A stretch of DNA of 64,000 nucleotides from JACOMS01 sp051252005 (GTDB taxonomy: Bacteria > Pseudomonadota > Alphaproteobacteria > Caulobacterales > Maricaulaceae): positions 62,001 to 126,000 of the forward strand of contig JBPOEZ010000008.1 of assembly GCA_051252005.1 (NCBI GenBank), in the 5' to 3' direction. This document shows, piece after piece, positions 42,168 to 50,416 of this stretch. A model generated the notes under the pieces. That model ran no database searches. It was not told the DNA's origin and worked only from the letters and a program-made list of their open reading frames with translations. The position numbers and the translations under genes are program-made. The first letter of the stretch is position 1. Each line of letters starts with the position of its first letter.

Positions 42168-43376
42168 ATGACAGATATTAAAGTCCCCAATGTTGGCGAA
42201 AGCGTTAGCGAAGTCACGATCGCCACATGGTTCAAACAGCCCGGCGACGCCGTCAAAAAAGACGAAGCTTTGGTTGAGCTTGAAACCGATAAAGCCGCGC
42301 AAGAACTCGTCGCGCCAGAAGACGGCGTGCTTGACGAAATCATCGTGCCAGAAGGCGAAAACGCAGCCGTTGGCGCGCTTATTGCCCGCATGACAGCTGG
42401 CGGAACAGGCAAAGCCTCTTCGTCTGAAGAAAAACCTGCGGCTGAACCGATTGCTCAGGCCGCTCCGGAAACGACGAAAAGCGCTCCGGCAGGGGAAACA
42501 GGCGGCACGCAAATGCCGTCCGCCCAGCGCGTGATCAAAGAAAACAACCTCGACGCCAATAGCATTGCTGGCACTGGCAAAGATGGCCGTATCACTAAAG
42601 GTGACGCGCTCGCTGCCAAGGCAAATCCGGCCCCAGCTCCGAAAGCTGCCGTTCCCTCTGCGCCGCGCGCTGATCATCCGCGCGAAGAGCGCGTGCGCAT
42701 GTCTCGCATCCGCCAAACGATTGCTCGCCGCCTTAAAGACGCGCAAGACACAGCGGCTATGCTGACGACCTATAACGAAGCCGACATGAGTAACATCATG
42801 GCGATGCGTAGCCAATACAAAGAGGTTTTCCAGAAGAAACACGGCATCAAGCTCGGTTTCATGAGCTTCTTCGTCAAAGCCTGCGTACAGGCGCTCAAGG
42901 ACGTTCCTTCTGTGAACGCCGAAATTGACGGCACTGACATTATTTACAAAAACTACTACGATATTTCCATTGCTGTCGGCACAGATAAAGGCCTTGTTGT
43001 CCCTGTGCTCCGCGATAGCGACACGCTCTCGCTCGGCGGTATCGAAAAGGGCATTTCCGCGCTTGGCGCAAAAGCTCGCGACGGCGCTCTGACCATGGAT
43101 GATATGATGGGCGGCACGTTCACCATTTCAAACGGCGGCGTCTATGGCTCCCTGATGAGCTCGCCAATCCTAAACCCGCCGCAGTCCGGTATTTTAGGCA
43201 TGCACAAGATCGAGAAACGCGCAGTTGTGGTCGATGACGAAATCGTCATCCGCCCGATGATGTATCTGGCGCTATCTTACGATCACCGTATCGTTGACGG
43301 CAAAGAAGCTGTGACGTTCCTTGTCCGTGTAAAAGAATGCCTAGAAGATCCAGAGCGTCTGTTGCTGGATATTTAA
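42168..43376 (+). CDS. odhB: 2-Oxoglutarate dehydrogenase E2 component
   Basis: A 402-residue dihydrolipoyl succinyltransferase. The lipoyl domain has Lys42 in ETDKAAQE. The peripheral-subunit-binding domain is near residues 112-145 (PSAQRVIKENNLDANSI), between Ala/Pro-rich linkers. The catalytic domain ends with YDHRIVDGKEAV. It ends the operon, and no E3 (lpdA) gene follows; a palindromic element is found instead. E3 must be encoded elsewhere. Confidence 0.98.
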   Translation: MTDIKVPNVGESVSEVTIATWFKQPGDAVKKDEALVELETDKAAQELVAPEDGVLDEIIVPEGENAAVGALIARMTAGGTGKASSSEEKPAAEPIAQAAPETTKSAPAGETGGTQMPSAQRVIKENNLDANSIAGTGKDGRITKGDALAAKANPAPAPKAAVPSAPRADHPREERVRMSRIRQTIARRLKDAQDTAAMLTTYNEADMSNIMAMRSQYKEVFQKKHGIKLGFMSFFVKACVQALKDVPSVNAEIDGTDIIYKNYYDISIAVGTDKGLVVPVLRDSDTLSLGGIEKGISALGAKARDGALTMDDMMGGTFTISNGGVYGSLMSSPILNPPQSGILGMHKIEKRAVVVDDEIVIRPMMYLALSYDHRIVDGKEAVTFLVRVKECLEDPERLLLDI

Positions 43377-43384
43377 ATCAAGCT

Positions 43385-43468
43385 GTCACCCCGGCCGCCG
43401 CGCCGGGGCCTCGAGAGGTAAGACCCGAACTCTTTAACTGCAAGATCCCGGATCAAGTCCAGGATGAC
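43385..43468. repeat. Composite palindromic element 7, after odhB
   Basis: Left arm TGTCACCCCGG-CCGCCG-CGCCGGGGCCTCG, a spacer of AAGACCCGAACTCTTTAACT type, and right hairpin GATCCCGGATCAAGTCCAGG then ATGAC. It is the same family as the elements at 21203-22276 and lies between two convergent genes, where it may act as a 3' stabiliser or terminator. Confidence 0.82.
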
Positions 43469-43499
43469 TCTTTTGGTTGACTCGTAGAAACTGAGCAGC

Positions 43500-45020
43500 C
43501 TAAATCTTCTGATCGTACTCGCCGATTTCATCATACTTCGCGAGCCGCGCTTCAATCTCTCTAAACATACCTGTCTTATTCTCTTCCGAGACGGGGCTTT
43601 CGACGACGACAACGAGGTTGGGCGTATTGGAACTGGCGCGCACGAGGCCCCATGTGCCGTCCTCTAATGTGAGGCGCACGCCGTTGACAGTATTCACATC
43701 AACGATGCTCATCCCCACAATTTTATCGCCTGCTGTAAACGCGGCTTCATATTCAGCGATTACGCGGTCAACCACGCCGTATTTTTCCTCGTCCGAACAG
43801 TAAGGGCTCATAGTCGGGCTACCCCATGTTTTAGGCAGAGCGCGGCGTAGGTCGGCCATGCTTTTTCCGGGATTTCGGTCAAGCATTTGCAGGACAGCAA
43901 TGGCCGAAACAAAGCCGCAATCATAGCCGCGCCCAATGGGGGCGTTGAAGAAATAATGTCCGGACTTTTCGAAACCTACGAGGGCATTCAGTTCCTTGGA
44001 GCGGCGCTTAATATAGCTATGCCCTGTTTTGTAATAATCCGTTTTCGCGCCGTTCTCGATGAGGACAGGATCAGTCAAAAACAATCCTGTTGATTTCACA
44101 TCGGCCACAAACTGCGCGTTAGGATAGAGCGCGGACAGATCCCTCGCAAGCATCACGCCGACCTTATCGGCGAATATTTCTTCGCCTTCATTATCAACAA
44201 CGCCGCAGCGGTCGCCGTCGCCGTCAAAGCCGAGCGCCACATCCGCGTTGTGCTCTAGGCACGCATCGCGCATGGCGTGAAGCATTTTCATGTCTTCGGG
44301 GTTCGGGTTATAATTCGGGAAAGTGTAGTCGAGATCACATTCGACGGGAACAACCTCTGCGCCAACGGCCCGCAGCACTTCTTCGGCAAATGCCCCCGCT
44401 GTGCCGTTACCGCAAGCGGCGACGACTTTGATCTTGTTTTTAAGTTTCACACCTTTGATAAGGTCAGCAATATAGGCTTCGCGCACACCATCGACATATT
44501 TATAGGAGCCGCCAGAACGCCGCTTTGACTGGCCTTCGAGCACGATCTCTTTGAGGCGGCTCATTTCGTCTGGGCCAAAGGTCAGCGGCGGCTCTATGCC
44601 CATTTTCACACCTGTCCAGCCATTATTATTATGGCTGGCCGTCACCATCGCAACGCCTGGGCAATCGAGATGGAACTGCGCAAAATATGCCATAGGAGAA
44701 AGCGCAAGGCCGATGTCTAAGACTTCAATGCCTGCATTCATCAAGCCCAAAATGAGCGCCTGTTTAATCGAAAGAGAGTAATGTCGGAAATCATGCCCGA
44801 CGGCAATTTTTGGTGGCACGCCGCGCTCATACATCAAGGTCCCGAGACCTTCACCGAGCGCCTGTACGCCGTATAGGTTCAGATCAGGGTCTTTCTCATG
44901 TCCCGGAATCCCAAACCACCAGCGCGCATCATATTCACGAAACCCCGTAGGTTTCACAAGAGCGTGGGTTTCAAACTCAATCGTATTGGGTTTGATGGCG
45001 TGCAGGGGCTTACGGGTCAT
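43500..45020 (-). CDS. Phosphomannomutase/phosphoglucomutase
   Basis: A 506-residue alpha-D-phosphohexomutase of the AlgC/PMM-PGM type, interconverting 1- and 6-phosphates of mannose or glucose. The phospho-serine loop is VTASHNNNGWTGVK, the metal loop GFDGDGDRCGVV, the sugar-binding loop GFEKSGHYFF, and the phosphate site VRASSNTPNLVV. The ATG at 45020 is favoured; an upstream in-frame ATG at 45104 adds 28 residues without family character. It runs in the same direction as kdsD and a glycosyltransferase gene, pointing to a surface-polysaccharide or LPS role. Confidence 0.92.
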   Translation of the reverse strand: MTRKPLHAIKPNTIEFETHALVKPTGFREYDARWWFGIPGHEKDPDLNLYGVQALGEGLGTLMYERGVPPKIAVGHDFRHYSLSIKQALILGLMNAGIEVLDIGLALSPMAYFAQFHLDCPGVAMVTASHNNNGWTGVKMGIEPPLTFGPDEMSRLKEIVLEGQSKRRSGGSYKYVDGVREAYIADLIKGVKLKNKIKVVAACGNGTAGAFAEEVLRAVGAEVVPVECDLDYTFPNYNPNPEDMKMLHAMRDACLEHNADVALGFDGDGDRCGVVDNEGEEIFADKVGVMLARDLSALYPNAQFVADVKSTGLFLTDPVLIENGAKTDYYKTGHSYIKRRSKELNALVGFEKSGHYFFNAPIGRGYDCGFVSAIAVLQMLDRNPGKSMADLRRALPKTWGSPTMSPYCSDEEKYGVVDRVIAEYEAAFTAGDKIVGMSIVDVNTVNGVRLTLEDGTWGLVRASSNTPNLVVVVESPVSEENKTGMFREIEARLAKYDEIGEYDQKI

Positions 45021-45111
45021 GTTTTTATCGTCCGAGGTTGGTTCATTACCCGGCCCGTATAGATAATAAGTTTTAAATTTGTGTGATAGGCACGGATCGC
45101 TCATTCAGCGC

Positions 45112-46068
45112 TCACATCAACCCAGCGCGGAGAAAGTCGTGCAGATGAACAATGCCGACAGCGCGGTCACTTTCTATCACGAACATTTGCATAATTTTAC
45201 TGCTTCCGCTTGTCATGCGCCGCAGGACATCAGCAGCAAGCTCGCTTTGGCCGGCAGTTTTCGGCTCACGCGTCATGATGTCGGAGACGGATTTTGACGA
45301 TAAATCACCCGAGAGGTTACGGCGAATATCACCGTCAGTGATGATGCCGATGAATTTTTCAGCTTCGGTTACGCCGACACAGCCAAAGCCTTTATGGCTC
45401 ATGATTTCCAACGCCGATTGCATCGATGTTTGCAAATCCACCAAAGGCAGCCGTTCGCCTTTGTGCATGAGGTCGGCAATCGTCGCGAGGGACGCGCCAA
45501 GCGCTCCTCCCGGATGGTAAGTTTTAAAGTCTGTCGCCGTAAAGCCTTTGGCCTCAAGCAACGCCACGGATAGCGCGTCGCCGAGCGCGATTTGCAGTGT
45601 TGTTGACGTGGTCGGCGCGCGGGTTTCAGCGCAGGCTTCGGGCGCGTCAGGGAGCAGCAGAAGATGGTCAGAGGCGCGGCCAAGCGCGCTATCTTTTTGG
45701 GCCGTCATGCCAATAAGAGGAATAGAGAAGCGGCGGCAATAGCCGATAACATCTGCAAGCTCTTTGGTTTCGCCCGAGCGGGACAGCGCGATCACTGCGT
45801 CGCCTTTTGCGATCATACCCATATCCCCGTGGCTGGCCTCTGTGGGGTGGACATAGAGCGACGAACTGCCGGTTGAGGCCATAGTCGCGGCAATTTTACG
45901 GGCCACATGGCCGCTTTTACCAACGCCGACGAGTATGATCCGCCCTTTGAGGGTTGTTAGCAAATCCACGACAGCGTCAAAGCTTTCGGAGAGATCGCTT
46001 GAGAGCGCCTCAAGCGCGTCAATTTCAATTCTTAAGACCCTGCGGGCGGATTTTATATGTTGGCTCAT
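45112..46068 (-). CDS. kdsD: Arabinose-5-phosphate isomerase, KdsD/KpsF type
   Basis: A 318-residue enzyme with an N-terminal SIS domain (VGVGKSGHVARKIAATMAST, LSRSGETKELADV, HPGGALGASLATI) and two CBS domains at the C-terminus. It converts ribulose 5-phosphate to arabinose 5-phosphate, the first step to KDO for lipopolysaccharide. It overlaps the upstream GT2 glycosyltransferase gene by four bases. Confidence 0.94.
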   Translation of the reverse strand: MSQHIKSARRVLRIEIDALEALSSDLSESFDAVVDLLTTLKGRIILVGVGKSGHVARKIAATMASTGSSSLYVHPTEASHGDMGMIAKGDAVIALSRSGETKELADVIGYCRRFSIPLIGMTAQKDSALGRASDHLLLLPDAPEACAETRAPTTSTTLQIALGDALSVALLEAKGFTATDFKTYHPGGALGASLATIADLMHKGERLPLVDLQTSMQSALEIMSHKGFGCVGVTEAEKFIGIITDGDIRRNLSGDLSSKSVSDIMTREPKTAGQSELAADVLRRMTSGSSKIMQMFVIESDRAVGIVHLHDFLRAGLM

Positions 46069-47111
46069 AGTGAAGGCTTACCAGATAAATCGGTGGTGTG
46101 TATATTCGGAACATCGCGGCGTACGACTTTTACAGGCGATACAGCGAGGGCTTTGAAAAATAAAAACGGCGAAATTGTTCGTGTTTTTTGCACGGCTTTT
46201 CGGGCGCGCCAAATGCGCGGCAGACCTTTGAGACCCTCTTTTAAGCCGCGCCATGTCGGGGCAAACCGTCCAGGCCTAAATGCGGCCCAAAATAGCATAG
46301 CCAAATTGAGGGCGATATGAGCAGGCAGGAAAAGCCAAAACAGTATACTCGGCATATTTTTGACAAACGTCCATATGCGGTTACGCGTCCCGTGATAGAC
46401 AGCGAAATCAGACGCCCGCCCCGAAATGCCGGAGCTGACATGGTCAATGATAGCCTCTGCTGATTGCACGCAAACGCCTCCCGCTAGCCGCATGCGAAAC
46501 GCCATATCGACATCTTCGTGGTAACAAAAGAAACTCTCATCAAATCCGCCAAGACGCAAGAATGTTTCGCGGTGATAAAACGCTCCCGCGCCGCACGGGC
46601 CAAAAGCTTCGCTGCGCTCTACGTCTCGTGTTTGCAGGCCAAATCCGGCGCGCCATGCGAGGCCCGTAAAATGGTAGAAATCCCCTAAGCCATCAAACCG
46701 GTCCGGCTCTAACGCGAGATATTGCGTTGAGCCGACCATGGTGATGTTGGGGGCAGTAATTTCTTCGAAAGCCTTTTCGAGCCAATCGGGCCGTGCAAAC
46801 GCATCCGGATTGAGAAGCGCGAGCCAAGGCGCGCGAGCCTTTTTCGCCGCCAAGTTATTCGCGACCGCAAAACCTAGGTTCTCTCCGGCCATGATAGTTT
46901 CAAAGCGTGCATCCAGATCTGACAATCCCTCCATGGATCCATCGGATGAGCCATTATCGACGATAAAACACTCAAAGTCAGCCAGCGTTTGATCCGCCAA
47001 AGAGCGTGCAGATTTCGCAAGCCATTCCCCGCCATTATAATTGACGATGATGACGGAAACTTTAGGTATGTCCGGCGACTGGGAGATAGAGACCTCATTG
47101 GAGTTGGCTAT
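46065..47111 (-). CDS. GT2 glycosyltransferase with no standard start codon
   Basis: A family 2 (rhamnosyl-type) glycosyltransferase. The nucleotide-binding start PKVSVIIVNYNGGEWLAKSA, then ECFIVDNGSSDGSM, LLNPDAF, the catalytic-region FFCYHEDVDMAFRMRLAGG, and a C-terminal hydrophobic helix (SILFWLFLPAHIALNLAMLF) are all in one frame. That frame has no ATG, GTG or TTG upstream of the first strand; a TTG at 47000 would cut it off. The best initiation site is an ATA at 47111, six bases after AGAGGG, giving 348 residues. The ATA is one change away from ATG. A mutated start, a rare start codon or a frameshift from the ATG at 47098 are the options. It is coupled to kdsD, so the sugar probably goes to the cell surface. 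Confidence 0.82.
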   Translation of the reverse strand: MANSNEVSISQSPDIPKVSVIIVNYNGGEWLAKSARSLADQTLADFECFIVDNGSSDGSMEGLSDLDARFETIMAGENLGFAVANNLAAKKARAPWLALLNPDAFARPDWLEKAFEEITAPNITMVGSTQYLALEPDRFDGLGDFYHFTGLAWRAGFGLQTRDVERSEAFGPCGAGAFYHRETFLRLGGFDESFFCYHEDVDMAFRMRLAGGVCVQSAEAIIDHVSSGISGRASDFAVYHGTRNRIWTFVKNMPSILFWLFLPAHIALNLAMLFWAAFRPGRFAPTWRGLKEGLKGLPRIWRARKAVQKTRTISPFLFFKALAVSPVKVVRRDVPNIHTTDLSGKPSL

Positions 47112-47174
47112 GCCTAACCCTCTGATAGGCCTGAAATTTTAGAATTTCAACGTGTGTTATAACCTATGACTATC

Positions 47175-47207
47175 TCAAAAAAAAGCCCCGCCGGTTAAGG
47201 CGAGACT
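47175..47207 (-). terminator. Intrinsic terminator after the CsbD-like gene
   Basis: On the minus strand AGTCTCGCC pairs with GGCGGGGCT around TTAACC and is followed by eight T residues. It lies 23 bases past the stop of the small gene. Confidence 0.8.
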
Positions 47208-47229
47208 TTCAAGGTGAAACGTAGAGCGC

Positions 47230-47397
47230 CTATTCTAAAGCATCTTTGATATCGCCGACTGTTTTTTGGGCTTTCCCTTTAGCTTGCTGGGCTTTGCCCT
47301 TCAGCTCAAGCGACTTATCGTCCAAAGCTTTGCCGGCTTTTTCTTTGGCTTTACCGGCGAGCTTATTAGCGGCGCCTTTTACATGTTCACTTTCCAT
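47230..47397 (-). CDS. CsbD-family stress protein
   Basis: A 55-residue, lysine/alanine-rich hydrophilic protein with the CsbD pattern of repeated K-G-x-x-x-x-x-G-K units (EHVKGAANKLAGKAKEKAGK, LELKGKAQQAKGKAQKTVGD). A clear AGGAG lies seven bases before the ATG, and an intrinsic terminator follows, so it is a single-gene transcript. CsbD proteins are induced by general stress in many bacteria; their mechanism is unknown. High expression is suggested by the strong ribosome site. Confidence 0.83.
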   Translation of the reverse strand: MESEHVKGAANKLAGKAKEKAGKALDDKSLELKGKAQQAKGKAQKTVGDIKDALE

Positions 47398-47489
47398 AAT
47401 ATTCTCCTTCTATGTGGTACATTTATAAAACGTGCTGGCAGCCAGATCGTTCCACAAAAAAGCAGACAGGGCTCGCCGAACACATAAGG

Positions 47490-47509
47490 ATATAAATAAT
47501 TCTTTATAT
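47490..47509. promoter_or_regulatory. Inverted repeat upstream of ahcY, candidate operator
   Basis: ATATAAA and TTTATAT form a 7-bp perfect inverted repeat with a 6-base centre, four bases upstream of the predicted -35 box. Its place suggests a repressor or activator site, perhaps for an ArsR-type methyl-cycle regulator; the protein is not known. Confidence 0.5.
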
Positions 47510-47513
47510 GATG

Positions 47514-47542
47514 TTGACGCTATAAGCTTAGCCGCCTATAGG
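47514..47542 (+). promoter_or_regulatory. ahcY: Predicted sigma-70 promoter of ahcY-metK
   Basis: TTGACG at 47514-47519 and TATAGG at 47537-47542 are separated by 17 bases, the optimal spacing. Transcription would start near 47549. The short leader that follows holds a GCGC-CCC/GGG-GCGC hairpin and a second CCGC/GCGG hairpin before the AAGGA ribosome site. Confidence 0.65.
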
Positions 47543-47609
47543 ACAGAAAAACGCGCCCCCTTTTAGGGAGCGCTATATCCGCTTGCGGGCGGCAATAAGG
47601 AACAGGTTC

Positions 47610-49019
47610 ATGAGCGCACAAGATTACATAGTCAAAGACATCTCCCTCGCAGAATATGGCCGCAAGGAACTCGACATTGCAGAAACAGAAATGCCGGGCC
47701 TTATGGCGCTGCGTGAAGAGTTTGGCGAAAGCAAACCTCTTAAAGGCGCGCGGATCGTTGGCTCGCTTCATATGACTATTCAAACGGCGGTTTTGATTGA
47801 AACGCTCACGGCTGTCGGTGCAGATGTACGCTGGGCCTCCTGTAATATTTTCTCTACCCAAGACCATGCAGCGGCTGCGATCGCGGCCTCTGGCGTGCCT
47901 GTCTTTGCCATTAAAGGTCAGTCACTCGAAGAGCATTGGGATTATCTTGATAAGTCCTTCCTTTTTGAAGACGGCCCGAACATCATCCTCGATGACGGCG
48001 GCGACGCAACGCTTTACATCCTTATCGGCGCGCGCGTCGAAGCCGGAGAAACGGATCTCATCGAAGGCGAGCCGAGTTCAGAAGAAGAAGCGGCTATTTT
48101 CGCGCAAGTTAAAAAGCGTATGGCAGCTAGCCCTGGCTGGTTCACAAAAATGCGTGACCAAATCGTTGGCGTCTCCGAAGAAACAACAACAGGCGTTCAC
48201 CGCCTTTACGAATTGATGGAAGCAGGCCAACTGCCTTTCCCTGCCATTAACGTGAACGACTCCGTTACGAAATCAAAGTTCGACAATAAATATGGCTGTA
48301 AAGAGAGCCTAGTCGATGGCATCCGCCGCGCGACGGACACAATGATGGCCGGTAAAACCGCCGTTGTTCTCGGTTACGGCGATGTAGGCAAAGGGTCTGC
48401 CGCGTCCCTAAAAGGCGCAGGTGCTCGTGTTAAAGTCACTGAAGTCGACCCAATTTGCGCGCTCCAAGCCGCGATGGACGGCTTCGAAGTCACAACTCTC
48501 GAAGACGCCGTTGAGACCGCAGACATTTTTGTCACGACCACAGGCAATAAAGACGTGATCCGTCTTGAGCACATGCGCGCCATGAAGGACATGGCGATCG
48601 TCGGCAATATTGGCCACTTCGACAATGAAATTCAGGTTGCAGCTTTAAACAACATGCAGTGGACCAACATCAAAGACCAAGTCGACATGGTAACATTCCC
48701 AGGCGGAAACAGGATGATCCTTCTATCTCAAGGACGCCTGCTTAACCTTGGCAACGCCACAGGTCACCCATCCTTTGTGATGTCTGCTTCGTTCACAAAC
48801 CAAGTCCTAGCCCAAATCGAGCTTTGGGAAGACGCTCATGCCAAAACGAAAAAGTATGAGAACAAAGTCTACATGCTTCCGAAACATTTGGACGAGAAAG
48901 TCGCGCGGCTTCACCTAGAGAAAATCGGCGTGAAGCTCACGCAAATGAGCAAAGAGCAAGCCGATTATATTGGCGTTTCGCAAGACGGGCCCTTCAAGCC
49001 TGAACATTACCGTTACTAA
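47610..49019 (+). CDS. ahcY: Adenosylhomocysteinase
   Basis: A 469-residue S-adenosylhomocysteine hydrolase, which splits SAH to adenosine and homocysteine in the activated methyl cycle. Visible: the substrate region MTIQTAVLIETLTA and NIFSTQDHAAAAIA, the NAD-binding loop LGYGDVGKGSAASLKGAGA, and the C-terminal Lys/Tyr pair ending GPFKPEHYRY. AAGGA stands before the ATG at 47610. metK follows after 14 bases, so SAM formation and SAH removal are coexpressed. Confidence 0.98.
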   Translation: MSAQDYIVKDISLAEYGRKELDIAETEMPGLMALREEFGESKPLKGARIVGSLHMTIQTAVLIETLTAVGADVRWASCNIFSTQDHAAAAIAASGVPVFAIKGQSLEEHWDYLDKSFLFEDGPNIILDDGGDATLYILIGARVEAGETDLIEGEPSSEEEAAIFAQVKKRMAASPGWFTKMRDQIVGVSEETTTGVHRLYELMEAGQLPFPAINVNDSVTKSKFDNKYGCKESLVDGIRRATDTMMAGKTAVVLGYGDVGKGSAASLKGAGARVKVTEVDPICALQAAMDGFEVTTLEDAVETADIFVTTTGNKDVIRLEHMRAMKDMAIVGNIGHFDNEIQVAALNNMQWTNIKDQVDMVTFPGGNRMILLSQGRLLNLGNATGHPSFVMSASFTNQVLAQIELWEDAHAKTKKYENKVYMLPKHLDEKVARLHLEKIGVKLTQMSKEQADYIGVSQDGPFKPEHYRY

Positions 49020-49033
49020 GACTGGAGCCTTCC

Positions 49034-50230
49034 ATGAGCCGCAAGTCATACGAATTTACATCTGAATCCGTCTCGGAAGGTCATCCAGACAAAGTCTCTG
49101 ACCGCATTTCAGACGAAATTGTCGATCTTTTCTACCGCGAATCTGTTGCGGACGGTATGAGCCCGTGGGATGTACGCGTTGCAGCGGAAACCCTGACAAC
49201 GACGAATAAAGTCGTGATCGCGGGCGAGACGCGCGGCACAGATAAAATCACCCATGACATGATCATTGACCGCGCCCGCGCGGCGATCAAAGACATTGGC
49301 TACGAGCAAGATGGTTTTCACTGGAAGACCGCCGATGTAGACGTTCTTTTGCACGCGCAATCCGTTGATATTGCCCAAGGCGTAGATAGCGGCACAGGCC
49401 TTCACATGGAAGAAGGCGCTGGAGACCAAGGCATTATGTTCGGCTATGCCTGTTCTGATACGCCCGAGTTAATGCCTGCGCCTGTTCATTACAGTCACAA
49501 GATATTAGAGCGCCTTGCCCGCGCCCGTAAGCAAGAAGGCATCAGCCAGCTTGGCCCAGACAGTAAATCACAAGTCACCGTTCGCTATGATAATGGACGG
49601 CCCGTAGAGGCTACATCAATTGTCCTATCTACGCAGCATCTTGATGCCAGCATGGACTCTGCTGATGTTGCGGAACTTGTTAAGCCTTATATCTTTGAAG
49701 TCATGCCTGATGGCTGGATCACAGATAATACGAAGTGGCACATCAACCCAACGGGTAAGTTCGTCATTGGCGGGCCGGACGGAGACGCGGGCCTTACAGG
49801 GCGTAAAATCATCGTCGATACTTACGGCGGCATGGCCCCACATGGGGGCGGTGCATTCTCAGGTAAAGATCCAACGAAAGTTGACCGCTCAGCCGCTTAC
49901 GCCACGCGCTATCTCGCGAAGAACATTGTTGCTGCTGGCATCGCGCCTTGGGTCGATATCCAAGTCTCCTATGCCATTGGCGTGGCGCAGCCTACGTCGA
50001 TTTATGTTAATGTAGACGATAATAACCCCATCCAAGGCGACGCGATTGAACGCGCCATCCGTAAAGCTATGGATTTGACTCCGCGCGGTATACGCTCCCA
50101 TTTGAACCTTAACCAAGCGATCTACGCGCGTACGGCGGCCTATGGTCACTTTGGACGCACACCAGATAATGATGGAGGGTTCTCGTGGGAACGGACAGAT
50201 TTAGTGGATGAGCTCAAATCCGCGCTCTAA
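49034..50230 (+). CDS. metK: S-adenosylmethionine synthetase
   Basis: A 398-residue methionine adenosyltransferase: N-terminal FTSESVSEGHPDKVSDRISD, GAGDQGIMFGYAC, and the phosphate loop GGGAFSGKDPTKVDRSAAY. It makes SAM from methionine and ATP. It is the second gene of the ahcY-metK operon. A hairpin follows the stop. Confidence 0.98.
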   Translation: MSRKSYEFTSESVSEGHPDKVSDRISDEIVDLFYRESVADGMSPWDVRVAAETLTTTNKVVIAGETRGTDKITHDMIIDRARAAIKDIGYEQDGFHWKTADVDVLLHAQSVDIAQGVDSGTGLHMEEGAGDQGIMFGYACSDTPELMPAPVHYSHKILERLARARKQEGISQLGPDSKSQVTVRYDNGRPVEATSIVLSTQHLDASMDSADVAELVKPYIFEVMPDGWITDNTKWHINPTGKFVIGGPDGDAGLTGRKIIVDTYGGMAPHGGGAFSGKDPTKVDRSAAYATRYLAKNIVAAGIAPWVDIQVSYAIGVAQPTSIYVNVDDNNPIQGDAIERAIRKAMDLTPRGIRSHLNLNQAIYARTAAYGHFGRTPDNDGGFSWERTDLVDELKSAL

Positions 50231-50259
50231 AAACGCCTCAACTAACGAGTTTTGAATAA

Positions 50260-50281
50260 CGCCAAGACCTCTATCTTGGCG
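50260..50281 (+). terminator. Hairpin after metK
   Basis: CGCCAAGA and TCTTGGCG form an 8-bp perfect stem around six bases, 30 bases after the metK stop. There is no T run, so termination may be partial. Confidence 0.5.
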
Positions 50282-50416
50282 GGAGCTCGCCTATTTTGCC
50301 CTTAAAAATCATTGAACTATCAAGCATTCCTTAATGAGTCCGCGTAAGAATGTACCGCGTACTTCCCATTAACACCTCTCCGGAGGTGCTGAGCAACATA
50401 ATCCAGTTGGCGTTTG

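Noticed and set aside
42135..42842. A 235-codon minus-strand frame opposite odhB
   Set aside because: The plus strand encodes a textbook E2 protein; the opposite frame is Arg/Phe/Cys-rich without any family character.
47543..47609. A named SAM or SAH riboswitch in the ahcY leader
   Set aside because: The leader folds, but I could not match it to the conserved core of any SAM, SAH or SAM/SAH class; it is reported only as an observation.
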